In this document: positions 1 through 11,700 of the stretch, in pieces | Position numbering within the stretch: position 1 is the stretch's first letter | How the letters are laid out: every line of letters starts with the position of its first letter | DNA from: Pelobates cultripes | Lineage: Eukaryota > Chordata > Amphibia > Anura > Pelobatidae | Assembly (NCBI GenBank): GCA_933207985.1 | Contig: OW240917.1 | Coordinates: forward strand, 114,436,685-114,500,684 | DNA: 64,000 bases | Direction: 5' to 3' | Translations under genes and position numbers: made by a program | The notes under the pieces: model-generated | The model's database searches: none | What the model saw: the letters and a program-made list of their open reading frames with translations, nothing else | What the model was told of the DNA's origin: nothing

Positions 1-740
1 TCCCATCATCCCCAGCCACCCTCCTGCAACTCTAAAGGTAAGAGGAGGGTGGCTGTTAAATGATGTGTGTCTGTATGTGTCTGCATGTGTGTCTGCATGC
101 ATGTCTGTATGTATGTGTGTATGTCAGTATGCCTGTATGTATGTGTATGTCAGTATGCCTGTATGTATGTGTATGTCAGTATGCCTGTATGTATGTGTCT
201 ATTTGTGTGTGTGTGTATGCATGTATGTGTATATGTCTGTATGCATGTATGTATGTGTGTGTCTATATATGTGTGTGTGTGTGTATGTCAGTATGTATAT
301 ATGTATGTATGTCTGTGTGTATGTCAGTATGTATATATGTCTGTGTGTGGGTCAGTATGCATGTATGTCTGTGTGTATGTCTCTATGTATGTATATCTGT
401 ATGTGTGTTTGTGTATGTCAGTATGTATGTATGTGTATGTGTCTGCAAGTGTGTGTGTGTATGTCAGCATGTATATATGTCTGTACGACAGTGTGTGTGT
501 GTATGTATATGCCAGTATGTATTTGTGTGTGTGTCAGTGTGTGTGTCTGTATGTCAGTATGTGTGTGTATCTGTCTATATGTGTGTATGTTTGTTTCAGT
601 ATTTATGTCTGTTAGTATGTGTGTATCTTCCTGTGTGTATCTGTGTCCTTTTGTGTCTGTGTGTGTTTATTCCTGTGGGCGGGATTTGGAGGTGGGGCTT
701 AAAGGCAGGCATCCGGGGGCCCAGACCTTGAGCTATGTTA
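1..740. mobile_element. Truncated hAT-type MITE carrying an expanded TG/TATG microsatellite
   Basis: The first 60 bases (a CACCCTCCTGCA box, then a GGAGGGTG box) resemble the interior of the complete hAT-like MITE at 26749-27286, where the same boxes also lead into a TGTG/TATG run. The GGGGCCCC-containing stretch near 700-740 resembles that element's 3' region. The left end lies outside the window and the right inverted repeat is missing, so this is a remnant. The open frames through it are simple-repeat translation, not genes. Confidence 0.55.
61..670. repeat. TG / TATG / CAGTATG microsatellite
   Basis: About 600 bases made of TGTG, TATG and a recurring longer unit around GTATGTCAGTATG. All three forward frames stay open and read as Cys/Val/Tyr/Met repeats, which is an artefact of the repeat. 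Confidence 0.95.
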
Positions 741-774
741 GGGGCCCCACAATTTCTGATAGCGGCCCTGCCCT

Positions 775-1080
775 TGGCGCTGGGGATCCCTCCGCTCCGA
801 TCCGCCTCTCAGCTCCGAATGCCATGCACGGCAAGATACCCCATGCTTTCCTATGGACGTTCAGCGTCTTCTCACTGTGATTTTTACAGTGAGAATCGCG
901 GAAGCTCCTCTAGCAGCTGTCAATGAGACAGCCACCAGAGGCTGGATTAACCCTCAGTGAAACATAGCAGTTTCTCTGAAACTGCTATGTTTTCAGCTGC
1001 AGGCTTAAAACTAGAGGGACCTGACACCCAGACAGCTTCATTGAGCTGATGTGATCTGGGTGTCTGTAGTGGTCCTTTAA
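775..1080 (-). mobile_element. TTAA-target MITE remnant (reverse orientation)
   Basis: This is a diverged, 5'-truncated copy of the 500-bp hairpin-rich MITE seen complete at 19256-19755. It shares the TTCTCACTGTGA hairpin, the ACATAGCAGTTTC hairpin, the CAGACAGCTTCA stem and the terminal GTGGTCCTTTAA. The right end with TTAA lies at 1077-1080. Confidence 0.75.
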
Positions 1081-1099
1081 GTGTATGTGTATCTGCATG

Positions 1100-1200
1100 C
1101 ACTGGCGTACATACCGCGGTCGCAGGGGTCGCAGCCCTGCGATCAGGTGCCTGCCGCCATGTGTTGCGGCCCCGACCCGGGATTCTAGGTAGGGACCTCA
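1100..1200 (+). mobile_element. hAT-type MITE left-end fragment
   Basis: CACTGGCGTACATACCGCGG resembles the left terminus of the hAT MITE at 26749 (CAGCGGCATACATAGCGCGG). The TGTGTTGCGGCCCC block follows, as in that element. Only about 100 bp remain and no right end is visible. Confidence 0.6.
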
Positions 1201-2194
1201 ATTTTTCTGATTGAATTAATTTTTTGGGTCAGGGCAAATAGCCTGTCATGAGGGCTAAGTACATTATGCTGTTGCTTTAGTCCTTTGGAAAAAAAAAAGT
1301 AAAAATTGTACACCCCAGCAGTTCTGTGTATTTTTCTTTTTGGTTTTGTTTTCATGCTGTTATAATTGCAAGGACTGACATCCTATATCTCTGCAGCCTA
1401 CATCAGTATAACCTGTTCATTGTGAGGGAACATTTAGAGAGATTTGTGCTTGCCTACAGTTCCTGTTGTTGCTAGTGATGCCCAGAATGTGTAATATGCG
1501 TACATTGCTGCAGGTTGAGATGAGAATGATGACAAACACTTCCACAGCGTGCATACTCCTAGCCTAGCAGTCTGGTTATCCCCAGATAATGCAGTCTCCT
1601 GGAAGCTCTCCCACGGGTTCAGTTCATGTGTGGAGAACATTGAGCTTGCAGGCCGCACACACTGTATTGGGATTGCAAACGCCCCATACAATTTCCTGTT
1701 TGCTGCCTTACTCCTGCAGTACTTTGTCAACAGATGTCCAAAGTACTTCACTGCATTTATTCAACAGAAGAATGAAGCTGGGTCTATACCCCACAACCAT
1801 CTATCCTGCTGGTTTAGTGGCTGCTAGCTCTCACCTGATTGTTACTTACTTCTGTCAAATGTTATATTTATGTCAAATAATGTTTACTTTTGTATAGTAA
1901 TTCCTTTTTTTTGTTTTGTTTTTTTATTTATTTATCCACGTGAGTCTCCTGTTACATTCAAAAATCAAATAATGTAATTCTATAGTGGATCAGTTATGTG
2001 TGGATACAGTGCAAAGAAATGTTAAAAAAAAAAACCAGAGAAATAAACTTGCATGATGCACAAACAGTTTGGCATAAATAGCTCCATGCAGGCTATAAAA
2101 TACAGCTCGTTTCATTGACATTATTATTTCTCTGTTTAGAACCCTCAAGAGGCCTATTCAATTTACATACTGACTCTTGTCAATTGGTTTACAG
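1201..2194 (+). other. 3' end of CAMK2D intron 1, no gene seen
   Basis: Non-coding sequence leading to the exon 2 acceptor. The intron ends CAATTGGTTTACAG at 2181-2194. Small open frames on both strands have no recognisable domain. A T-rich tract lies near 1900-1935. I see no RNA gene or complete repeat here. Confidence 0.6.
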
Positions 2195-2289
2195 GGGAGC
2201 CTTCTCTGTGGTGAGAAGATGCATGAAGATTACATCAGGACAAGAGTATGCTGCCAAAATTATTAACACCAAAAAGCTTTCTGCCAGAG
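2195..2289 (+). CDS. CAMK2D: CaMKII delta exon 2 (kinase N-lobe)
   Basis: This 95-nt exon encodes the residues equivalent to about Lys22-Asp54 of CaMKII. CaMKII is a Ser/Thr kinase activated by Ca2+/calmodulin that acts as a dodecameric holoenzyme in cytosol, nucleus and at membranes. Visible features are GAFSVV (end of the glycine-rich ATP loop), EYAAKII with the ATP-anchoring lysine, and NTKKLSAR. The exon starts with the third base of a split Lys codon after TTTACAG and ends on the first base of the Asp codon before gtaaac. Paralogue: Cys-Met-Lys-Ile and Gly-Gln-Glu-Tyr match vertebrate delta, whereas alpha, beta and gamma have Cys-Val-Lys at this site. Ile-Thr-Ser replaces the usual mammalian Ile-Pro-Thr. 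The Met codons upstream are intronic, so no start codon belongs here. Exon length and phase match what I know of the vertebrate gene. Confidence 0.95.
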
Positions 2290-2371
2290 GTAAACATTAA
2301 AATGCATTATATATGTAGTACTGTTTTTTTTTCTTTCTTCTATTTATTATGAAAATGGGTGGGGGGGGTGT

Positions 2372-2516
<145 letters not shown>

Positions 2517-2809
2517 ATACAATTTTCTTTTCTTTTTCATGGAATTATGGATTCTTTTCTGTAATTATATTCTTAAAAAGTCCATTATAAAGACCTTAAT
2601 ATTGATTGGTGTAACTGTTTTTTTATTTATTTTTTATTATAAAGTTGTTCTATTTTTAATGATGTGTATATGTCGTAATAATTTCCTCAGATTCTGGATT
2701 ATATATTTGGGTATTATTTATTTTATTTCCGTAAATCAAGTAATCTTGTTATCCACGGTAACATTTTTGAAATTCCTTGACTGGAATTCAGTAATTGCAC
2801 AGTGAGAAG

Positions 2810-3390
2810 AGGCTGTTTTTTGCTATGTAACCATTAAGCATGATGTGTTGTAGCAAGAAGATTCATGGTAGAGCGATATTGCTGAAGGCTCGTTAATGAG
2901 CAGTAGCCTGCCTGAGAGCTATCCTGCAACATGGGAGTAAAATGTTCCTGCAGCTTGTTGTGAATAAAATAGGTCAGAGCTTAATTGAATCATATTTCCC
3001 TTCATTATTTACAATGAACTTGCTTCAGCAGAGCCTGTTGTATTTTTAACTGTGCAGCTCCATAGAATGCACTGAATGAAGAACCGGCAGCATGTTTAGT
3101 ACGTCCAGGGCAGAAAACAAGGAGACATTTTCTTTAGGCAGCTTAATATCACGTGGTGACATTGCTTTGCTTGTTTGCCCCCTTAAACAATAATCAAACA
3201 AAGGATAGCACTAGTTTGCCTGCTAGAAACATGTTTAAAAATACACCAAGTAATCACGTGGTACCTTAGCTGAAGTGTTCATTTGTAGAGCTGGATGTCC
3301 TAAAAATGTGCTTCTTGCCTGGCTGAAAATAGGTTGCAGTAAGCAAGCAAAACAATGACAAACTCTTCTCACACATTATTTTTTAATCTG
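2810..3390 (+). other. Complex single-copy-looking intronic block, candidate regulatory element
   Basis: No transposon signature is visible in about 580 bp. The block holds two CACGTG E-boxes (near 3152 and 3256), a GTTAATGA homeodomain-like site, AACAAAGG (SOX/TCF-like) and TATTTTTAAC (MEF2-like). Short motifs like these occur by chance, so the regulatory reading is inference from position in the first part of the intron and from the lack of repeats. Confidence 0.25.
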
Positions 3391-3834
3391 TGAAATGTAC
3401 CTTTATAAAGCATTCTACAGAAACTACTCTTTCCTTTGCCATCATAGTTTTTTTTTTTTTTTGTATGCCAACTTTCCCTCATAGTTGATATAACAGACAC
3501 CGGTTAGCAGTAAGGCTTAACATGTTTTAGGATTTATTGAACACACCTCAAATAAACACAAGAAATAACAGTCTACAGCCTCAGGGATAATATCAAGTAA
3601 ACACCTTATGCAAGATGTGGTGCTGGAAATACCAAGTTAAAAGTTATGCGGTCAAAGCTAGTATTTTAAGTGGGCTAAGACAAGAGTAAATATTCAACAA
3701 ATGTCTCACCATCTGATCAAGTATTCTAATACAATAGGGATTTTTTATTTATTTTTTTGGATCAAGTTTGTTGAGAATATCAATTCGTTAATTGAAATGT
3801 GTTATAAAGCTGTTGTTTATTGGAGGTATCAAGG

Positions 3835-4065
3835 GTATATCGGGTGGGTAGAACAATGGTAATGGAACACCTGGAAAATATTGGTTCAAATCCCACCTTA
3901 CTAGTAAGTGTCATTGGGCAAAACACCTAATGATCTATATCCTCCCACCTCAAATCCGAATAGATTGTAAGTTTGTTTGAGCAGGACTTTCAAATATCCC
4001 CATTCTATAATTGATAAGCTCAGTGGAAGATGCTGGCACTATATGAGTGATAATTAATACATGGT
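3835..4065 (+). mobile_element. tRNA-derived SINE-like element
   Basis: GGTTCAAATCC at 3883-3893 is a good RNA polymerase III box B. A weak box A-like GTGGGTAGAACAATGG lies upstream. The body that follows (a TTGGGCA box, AGATTGTAAG, then a GGCACTATATGAGTG tail) fits frog tRNA-SINE layouts I know. Ends are approximate and I see no clear target duplication. Confidence 0.5.
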
Positions 4066-5681
4066 TGCCAAATTTAAAAAAACATATGTTTAGTGAATTT
4101 ATCATTATTGGTACAAACTTCCAGTAACAGAAAGCAAGGGTCGGAGGGTTAGACTGAATCCAGCTTTGTAGAATTAATTTCCCAGCTATAGCTGCCATAA
4201 TAAGTATTAATCTAATCGTGATGGTATATTAAAGTAGACAAAAAACCCAATATTGGTCATTCAGGATATATAATCAAGGAGATGCGTAAGGTGTGGGTAA
4301 CATATGTTTTGGATATCCCTCCAAAACCTTTGAGTGTTCCTGACCGGAGAGTCGGAGACAATGGTACAGATCTGCAAACTCTATCTCACACTTCTCACAA
4401 ATGAACAAAGATCTTCTTTTTAAACAATGTTATAAATCTAAAACTAATTAATCCTCGTAATAAATCGGATTCTCTTGGTATGTGGAGGCTGTAGCAGTTC
4501 ATGAATAGAGAGACACCCTGAGTTTTTAGAGTTCAGGGCAATGGGTAATCCATTTTATAGGACCAGAGATTTGAGGCTTCATGTGTGAGTAAAGCGCGCT
4601 CAAGTATTGAATGGTTTGTTGTAAGAAAAGGGTGTGCCCTCATTTTAAGAATTACCTAATTCTGAATCAGTGAGGTGTGATCCAGTGGAGTAAAAAAAGC
4701 AAACTATGAATTGGAGACAGGGGTAAAAATGTATTATGAGTTGAAGATCCAGAAATGTAAGTAATGCTTCAGTGAATAGGTCTAGGCAGTTGTTAATACA
4801 ATGAATCCTCCCCCCTTACCACTGCATGTATGAGTATTCTGCTTGTCCCTCTTGAAATAGAGAATTATTCAAGAAGGGCATAAATCGTGAGAATTGTCAT
4901 TGGAGTCCAATGCATAGTCTGACCAGTTTCTATTTTTTTGATTGGTGCATAATGGAGGGGATTGGTTTTGATGTGCCGTGAATGATCTAAGGGTGATGAA
5001 GTAATTGAGCAGTTTATAAAAATTCAAAAGAATCATGTCGTCCTCCTCTTGAAATCCAGTCCACAGCATGAGCCACTAAACCATAGTCCATGAGACTGGA
5101 ATTTTTGAGACCTAAATTGGATATGCATTGCTGTAATTTTATTTCAATACAACCAGAAAGGAAGAAAATTAGTTTATCGGAATAAGACAGATTGGTCCTC
5201 CGTTTTAAAGTCTGTATGTATCATGGTGATGTTTCATGGGGTTCTGGAGACATCATAACAATAAGAAATCAAAGACCCAAACAATGATTATAGGGTTATT
5301 CACTAAAGTGAGAATTGTTGAGAATTCAAAGTCCAAATATTAGGTTAAAATAGCTGAACTGAAAAAAAACTAAATCTCAAAATGCTTCCAGTTTGTAATC
5401 TTAGGCCATAAATTTGTAAGTACTTTGTCAGTATTTTCTTTGTAAACCATGACAGTAATTTTCCTGTTTAATACACTGACCATATTTTAGGTTACATGAG
5501 AATTGAAAGTTAGTGTTAATTTTAGGATTATGGCAAAGATTAAAACTAAGATTTCTGTGAATTGTTAATGTTTTATATTGGATGGGGTGCCAGAAATGAC
5601 CAGTTTCCAAATATTCCTCTTCCTGTGGAATGCAATGCGAGGACCTGACACAGATACTGTTTTAGTCCCTTTCCTTGGTCT

Positions 5682-5743
<62 letters not shown>

Positions 5744-7101
5744 TGTGTGTGTGTATGTATATATATAATGTGTTTTTAATTTTAATTGCTTGAAATTAAT
5801 GTGTCACAGTGCCTGGGCTCTTACCCCTAAGTACACTAGTTCTCTACACTCACTTAGAATTATTACTAATGTACTAAAGGTAAAACCTTGTGGCATGTTC
5901 TGGTGAACTTTGTTACATTCTCCTGGACTTATTGTTTGACAAACCAGTAATAGAGGGACTTCTGTCAGTTAACAAAATCTTTCCAAACGCACCAAAATTA
6001 AACTCAATACAATCTCTTGAAACTTTTATACAATAAATCCATGACAGTAGTACTTACTGTCCCATTAACCACTATAACTTCACCACTGATTGATCATTAC
6101 ATGTACTGATGTTACTGCTGCTATGCAGAACGTTCCTCTCTTTCAATAAGGTAGGAAGAGGGTTACCTCTGAGCAAGGTGTATAAATGCTGATAGGATGA
6201 AATGGTCACCTCCACAAAAGTGTAGAAAACAAAGCAGCACTCTGGGCACCTATAAATGTTTTGCAGAATTCTGCACGATAAGCCTGCCTCTTTATCCACA
6301 CACCCTCACTGCAGAAAAATACATCCTTCGCAATAAGGTACGCACAGAGATCAGCCACTTTTCATGCTGAAAGTGCCGCACAGTTAGCAGTATCTGCTTC
6401 CTATAATAAAGGACTAGCAACTGGGTGACTGGGCACCTGTGGGAATTAGATGAAGACTTCAACCTACAGAACGGGAGTTGTCCCATGGTGAGGGGTGTTC
6501 AAAATAAAAAATAAATCTGCAGTACATAATGGCTCCCTCAAATCCCTCCCTGGCCAGTGAGTGGGGATTATAATTAAAATGAATGAGTTGGACTTAGTGT
6601 CACCTTGGCCCCACAGGACAGTGGACAGGAGTGGATAATCCAGAAGTCCTAAGAATGAAGAGAACCAAGTGTCCCAACCTCCACTCATGAGTTGTGGGTG
6701 GGGACTCTAATATGGATAAATGAGGGAGGTGCCTAGGGGATCTCCATACATATCATTAATGGGAGGCGGTTGAGGCTTTCATATTGAGAACTCTTTATAT
6801 TGAAATTACTTTGCATTTTGATAACGCTATACTACTATTTTTATTATGTTACATGCAACACCTTGTGTTCTGGATTGTGTGTACAGGGCTTTATTTGTCA
6901 ATCATCAGGTTAATCACTAAAGTGTGAATTGTAAGGAAACCGTAAATGTCTAATTTTAGGCTAAAATAACTGAACTAGAAACATTATTCTTATTCATTTG
7001 AATTCGCAACAATTTGCACTAAAGATAAGAACCACATGAGATCGGATAGAAAGATGCAAGCAAGTCTGCAAAATGCTATTAAAACAAAGCAAAGAAAACT
7101 A
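4066..7101 (+). other. Intronic sequence with minor repeat fragments
   Basis: I see no gene. Two related fragments, about 5285-5385 and 6905-7000, start with CACTAAAGTG and run to GCTGAACTGAA or ACTGAACTAGAA. They belong to the same dispersed family as the inverted repeat at 8649-8750. The TG tract is listed separately. The rest is unassigned A+T-rich sequence. Confidence 0.5.
5686..5768. repeat. (TG)n/(TA)n microsatellite
   Basis: About 50 bp of pure TG followed by mixed TA/TG. Confidence 0.95.
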
Positions 7102-7340
7102 TTAAAGTGACAATGTAGGCACCTAGACCATTTCATCTCATTGAAGTGGTCTGGGTGCAGTGTCCCTGTCCTCTAAACTCTGCAGTGTTTACATTGCAGG
7201 GCAGGGGCGTTTTAGCCGCGAGGCAAACAATGCATTTGCCTTGGGCGGCATTTTCCAGGGGGCAGCAAAAAAAGCCGCGCCCCAAATGCCCAGGGCAAAT
7301 GCCTTGTTAGCCTCGCGGCTAACAGACATGCCGAGCGGAC

Positions 7341-7515
7341 GGGCTGCTGGCGAGGGAGCTCTTCCTCTGAGCGGTCTGCTCAGCTCCCTCGCACGCCTCA
7401 GAGTGAGGCTGGGAGCCGGGTTGATGACGTCATATTCCGGCTCCCAGCCTCACTCTGCGGCACGCGAGGGAGCTGAGCAGACAGCTCAGAGGAAGAGCTC
7501 CCTCGCCAGCAGCCC
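7341..7515. repeat. 175-bp near-perfect palindrome centred on TGACGTCA
   Basis: The left arm starts GGGCTGCTGGCGAGGGAGCT and the right arm ends with its reverse complement. The arms meet at TGACGTCA (7425-7432), which is itself a CRE/ATF-type palindrome. A few mismatches occur, for example GGTCTGC opposite GCAGACA. Confidence 0.9.
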
Positions 7516-7821
7516 GACTGCCCAGCAGCCACTGATCCACCAGGAAGAGAGGGAACCCCCTTGGTGTATTTGTGTAGAATGCTGTTGTGTGTGAATTTAG
7601 TGTTGTGTGTTTATAGAGTGCCAGTTTGTGCACGCATATTTGTATGAAGTTTTATTGTGAATGTGTGAGTATAATCCTCCCTTTCTCCAATTGTTCCCTT
7701 CTTCTTGTCCTTCCTTTCCTCACTTGTTGCTATCTTCTTTCTGCCAATTCCTCACTTGTTCCCCTCCCCTCACTTGTTCTTCTCTTCTTTATCCCTTAAA
7801 GTACCTGTTACGTTCTTCTGC

Positions 7822-7872
7822 CCCCAGCTCATACAATTCTTCATCTCTTTTGAAGAATTGTATGAGCTGGGG
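7822..7872. repeat. 22-bp-stem hairpin
   Basis: CCCCAGCTCATACAATTCTT (7822 onward) pairs perfectly with its reverse complement ending at 7872. The full stem is 22 bp with a 7-base loop, inside the hAT element. Confidence 0.95.
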
Positions 7873-8648
7873 AGGAGAGAGAGTGCTGTGTCTATATATT
7901 GATTATGAGGGGTTAATATAGTAATATATACTAGATCATATGATGAATTGTTGACTTTAATATAGATCAGTAAAAGGAAAGGGAGTGCTATTCCTTTGGA
8001 AGTCTTAGTGGAGAACAAGGTTGCCATCAGGGTTGGGGAGGGGGATTTAATAAATAAAAAAAATGTTAATGTGAGTGTGTGTGTGTATATGCGTGTGTGC
8101 GTGTGTGTGTGTGTGTGTATATGCGTGTGTGTGTGTGTGTGTATATGCATGTGTGTGTCTGTGTCTATTAGTGTATGTGTGTCTATTAGTGTATGTGTGT
8201 GTGTGTCTATTAGTGTATGTGTGTCTGTTAGTGTGTGTGTGTGTGTGTGTGTTTCTTTTAGCTAGTGTATGCGTATCTGTCAGTGAATGTGTGTGTATTT
8301 AGAAGATGGGGCGGGGGAAGGATTGGGTGGGATTCGCACGGGGGGAGGGGGCGCCTGGGTTTTGTCCTGCCTAGGGCAGCACAAAACCAGGATACACCAC
8401 TGTTGCAGGGTTAAGACTGCCTCCTAGTGGTTCTCTGCCAGACCTCTTTTAGAGGCGTTTCCTCGATGCTCACGGACTTTAACTTCGTGAAACGACGTTG
8501 GACGTCCAGCATCTTCAATATTGATTCAATACTTTTCTATTGGGAAGAACTAATGTGCGTGCGGCACTCGCTCCGCATGTGCATTAGTTTCCCAGATCGT
8601 GCTGATGTGGGAGGTGGAGAGCGATTCAGCACCAAGGGACCTCAAGAA

Positions 8649-8750
8649 TTTAAAGTGAATTTCAAAGTTAAAGGTCCGAGTAGCTGAACTGAAAGCACAA
8701 CTGAAAAACGGTTCAGCTATTTTCACTTTAAATTTGAAATTCACTTTACA
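8649..8750. repeat. Inverted repeat of a dispersed A+T-rich family
   Basis: AAAGTGAATTTCAAA on the left mirrors TTTGAAATTCACTTT on the right, and GTAGCTGAAC mirrors GTTCAGCTAT. The central part is CTGAAAGCACAACTGAAAAA. Confidence 0.85.
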
Positions 8751-11700
8751 TTCTCACTTTAGTGGATAACACTGTCCGTAATAACCTTCTGTAATTGAAC
8801 AGGAGACACTTATTTAGTCTGTATATCTTTAAATTCTAAAATGAATAGTTTATTTTTCTATAGTGTGAGTGCAGGTGTTTCTATGTGTGCCATGTTGCAT
8901 ATTCATCATGTTACTGCGGGAGCAGATGGAATCTCTTCATGATACCCAGATTGAAATCTGATGGGATTTACCCAGTGCAAGCTCTCATTTCACATTTAAC
9001 CTCTGCAAGAGGAAGCTGCTGAACTTCATTTACGTGTCTGTGTGTATTGTTTGCTCAGTGCACAGCGCTGGTGAATCTGTTAACCCTTTATGTCCTAACG
9101 TGCCTGAGCTGATTTTGGGTGCTTATGATAATGCTTTATTTTAACTTCTCAGTAACGTTAGAATGCTACTGTTAATTCATTACTAAATCGTCAGATGTTT
9201 TGACAATGATTCATGAAATGTGACTTTTTTTGTATTTCTTCTTCCCATTCAACTAATGATGCTATAATACTGGATATACTGTGTGTATTATGTCTATCAA
9301 TCAGCCTGAAGCTGATTGAATAACTGCTTAACTGCTATGTGTCATGGATTGCAATATATTTGCTTCAGTGGAGTCATGCAAGGTGCATATTGTCATGTGT
9401 GTTGTTCACCTCTGCATGGTTAAGTGATTATCTCTGATTGATAAGCTCCTTACTCCTGCTGTGTCTGCCTGTATCTCCTATTGGTGGCCTGTGTAGCTAT
9501 ATTTAGATTCTCTGCTGATTGCACACATGCTTGCTTGCGTGTTTTCTTTTTTTTTTTTTTTGCTTCTTATGGACTCAAGTGAATTTCTAGAAATGTTTAA
9601 TCTGAACATTCTGAAGCGCCTCTCTTGGAAAAAATAAATATATAGGACACAGATAATATGGCCATTCACTCAAATCTCCAGGTTATCTAGAGCTCCTATC
9701 TGTTTTGCACTGACATACAATCCCTGGAGAGTTACAGGGGCACAGCCGGGAAACTCTGATGCATGTTATGGGTAGACCCGTTAACTGTATATGCTAGGTT
9801 TCATGCCCAAAATTGTCACAATTTGGGGAAACCCCCCACCAACTCACCCCACCCCTATTCTCTTATGCAGAGGAAAGAATTATAGATTATCCAAGTAAAT
9901 TTGATCATCTGTGCATATAAAGTCTTGTGTTGATGCTAGTTGTGAATATGTGCACAGACCTACAGTATCTAGCTAAAAGTAAGCAGAATTCATAGTTGCC
10001 ATATGCCCTTCATTCTTGTTTAAAGGGCAATGTAGCCACTGTAATTGTTTCTTCTCATTTGAAGTGGTGATAGTGTCGGGAGTAACTTGGCATAGTCCTT
10101 CCATTCAGCACTAAACCATTTAAAGAAATACAATTATTGCTAAACAAGAGTTCCCTGCTGCCTATCTCCTCTGTCCTGGTGAACTACTCAGGAAGCATTA
10201 GCCTGAACTACAGCAAAACCAGGAGCTAAAGGGTAGTGGGTGCATGTGCGCAGGCACTGAATAAAGATGAGCTCCACTGGAGATGGAGTTACCCATTAGG
10301 CCACCACCAGGAATTACACCGGACAACCAGGAAATCCACTTAATCACTAGGGGATGTATTATTACCCCACTTCCTGCTGAGAAAAGATCCTCTACACATA
10401 CTATCACTCCCCCTCACATACTTATCATGCACTCATTCACCTGCAACTTTGCCATACTCGCCCCCCTGCCACACTAACCCTGTAACACCACCGCTCACCC
10501 CATCACATTCACATTCATCCACTTCACCCGGTCACACTCCCTCCCTAAATCTGTCCCACTCACCCACTTTCATCCTGTCACACTCTCACCCTCGACCCTG
10601 CCGCACTCACACCCTCCACCTCACCGATCCTAGCATGCACTGGCTGCCTGCACTTGATCAAAGAAATAAGAAGTACCCAACTGAGTCTTTGCCCTGGGTG
10701 CAAGACTATTTAGCTTTACCAATGATCCTGAGTAGCAGTGGCTGCCAGTGATTGGCTGAGAGTGTCTGCTGACTGCTTTCAGTCTATAACAGCTGCTGTT
10801 GCAGGTATAAATTGATATGGCTATAAGGAGGTGTTATCTCTGCCTTAGCCATTCCTCCCTTGGGGGCTGGACATTTGGTCGCCTGACACCCTCATTCAGA
10901 GTTGAATTGGTAAAAAAAATTTAATATTGAACGGAGGGACAGCAGCAGGGGTCTTCAAGCACTATAACCAAATTAATGAGAAGATGAAGAAATGGTGGCT
11001 AGAGTGTCCATGTAACACCAAAAACGGTTTTTGTTTTTTTTGCTGTCTTTTATTTTATTTTTATTTTTTTGGTATCTTATCATGTAACTTTCACATCGGT
11101 TGTAATGAGAATATCACACAAAGCACCCACTAGTTTTCCATTTCACTCCCTTTGTGGGGTAACTACAATTCCACGCTCATTCAATTCTTGACCTACTTTG
11201 TGAAGCGGCCAATTGAAAATATTTTCTATGTAGAGATTCCCCGAGGAAATAGAATTGAACAAGCTACCTCGGAACGCTGATCACTAGCAGCAGTAGTGGA
11301 TATATTTAGAATCTGTCACATATAGCAGTTTTGTGTTCCAGCTGAAGTCAATTTCCAGGTTGGAACTGTGCTCACTAAAATGGATGATAAATGTTCTAGA
11401 CAAAGGCAAACACCTTCTTCGTAAGAATAGCAGGTCAATAGCCATGTTGCAAACATTACTTCTGTATTGTATTTGCGGATACCTATTTCTTGACAGCAAT
11501 ATTGGCTTTATTTATAGCTGCCGTTTCACACCTAAATTGATCCTCTAATAATCAAACTTTGGAAATATAAACCCTTCACAGAAATTATTAAAACACAATA
11601 TAATGTAAAGGGTTAATGTATTTCTTGTGTGGAAATGCTTCCTTATATTAGACTGTTAAAAAATGCACTGGTAAAATTATTTTTGTTTGTGTGTGTGTTT

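Larger units (their letters stand above)
7202..8402 (+). mobile_element. Non-autonomous hAT transposon with exact 8-bp TSD
   Basis: Termini are CAGGGGCGTTTTAGCC on the left and the reverse complement of CAGTGGTGTATCCTGG on the right, a hAT-style imperfect inverted repeat. The 8-bp duplication TTGCAGGG flanks it (7194-7201 and 8403-8410), matching the hAT superfamily. The 1201-bp interior holds no transposase, only a large palindrome (7341-7515), a second hairpin (7822-7872) and a TG microsatellite (about 8070-8300). Confidence 0.88.
7102..8640 (+). mobile_element. TTAA-target MITE interrupted by a hAT element
   Basis: The left end TTAAAGTGACAATGTAGGCA at 7102 is followed by the stem ATTGAAGTGGTCTGGGTGC, typical of this MITE family. 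The sequence breaks after TTGCAGGG at 7201 and resumes with TTGCAGGGTTAAGACTGCCT at 8403, as expected for the family (compare GCAGGGTTAAGAC near 49490). The right terminus is degraded, so the end is approximate. Confidence 0.75.

Noticed and set aside
60..880. Three long overlapping frames with Cys/Val/Met/Tyr-rich proteins
   Set aside because: They are translations of TG/TATG microsatellite DNA. All frames are open because the repeat lacks stop codons, and there is no domain or start context.
2115..2300. A Met-initiated 61-codon frame across exon 2
   Set aside because: Only the part from 2195 to 2289 is CaMKII sequence. The upstream residues are intron, separated by a clear acceptor site.
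3835..3905. A functional tRNA gene
   Set aside because: Box B is good, but no cloverleaf with paired acceptor and anticodon arms could be drawn. It fits a tRNA-derived SINE.
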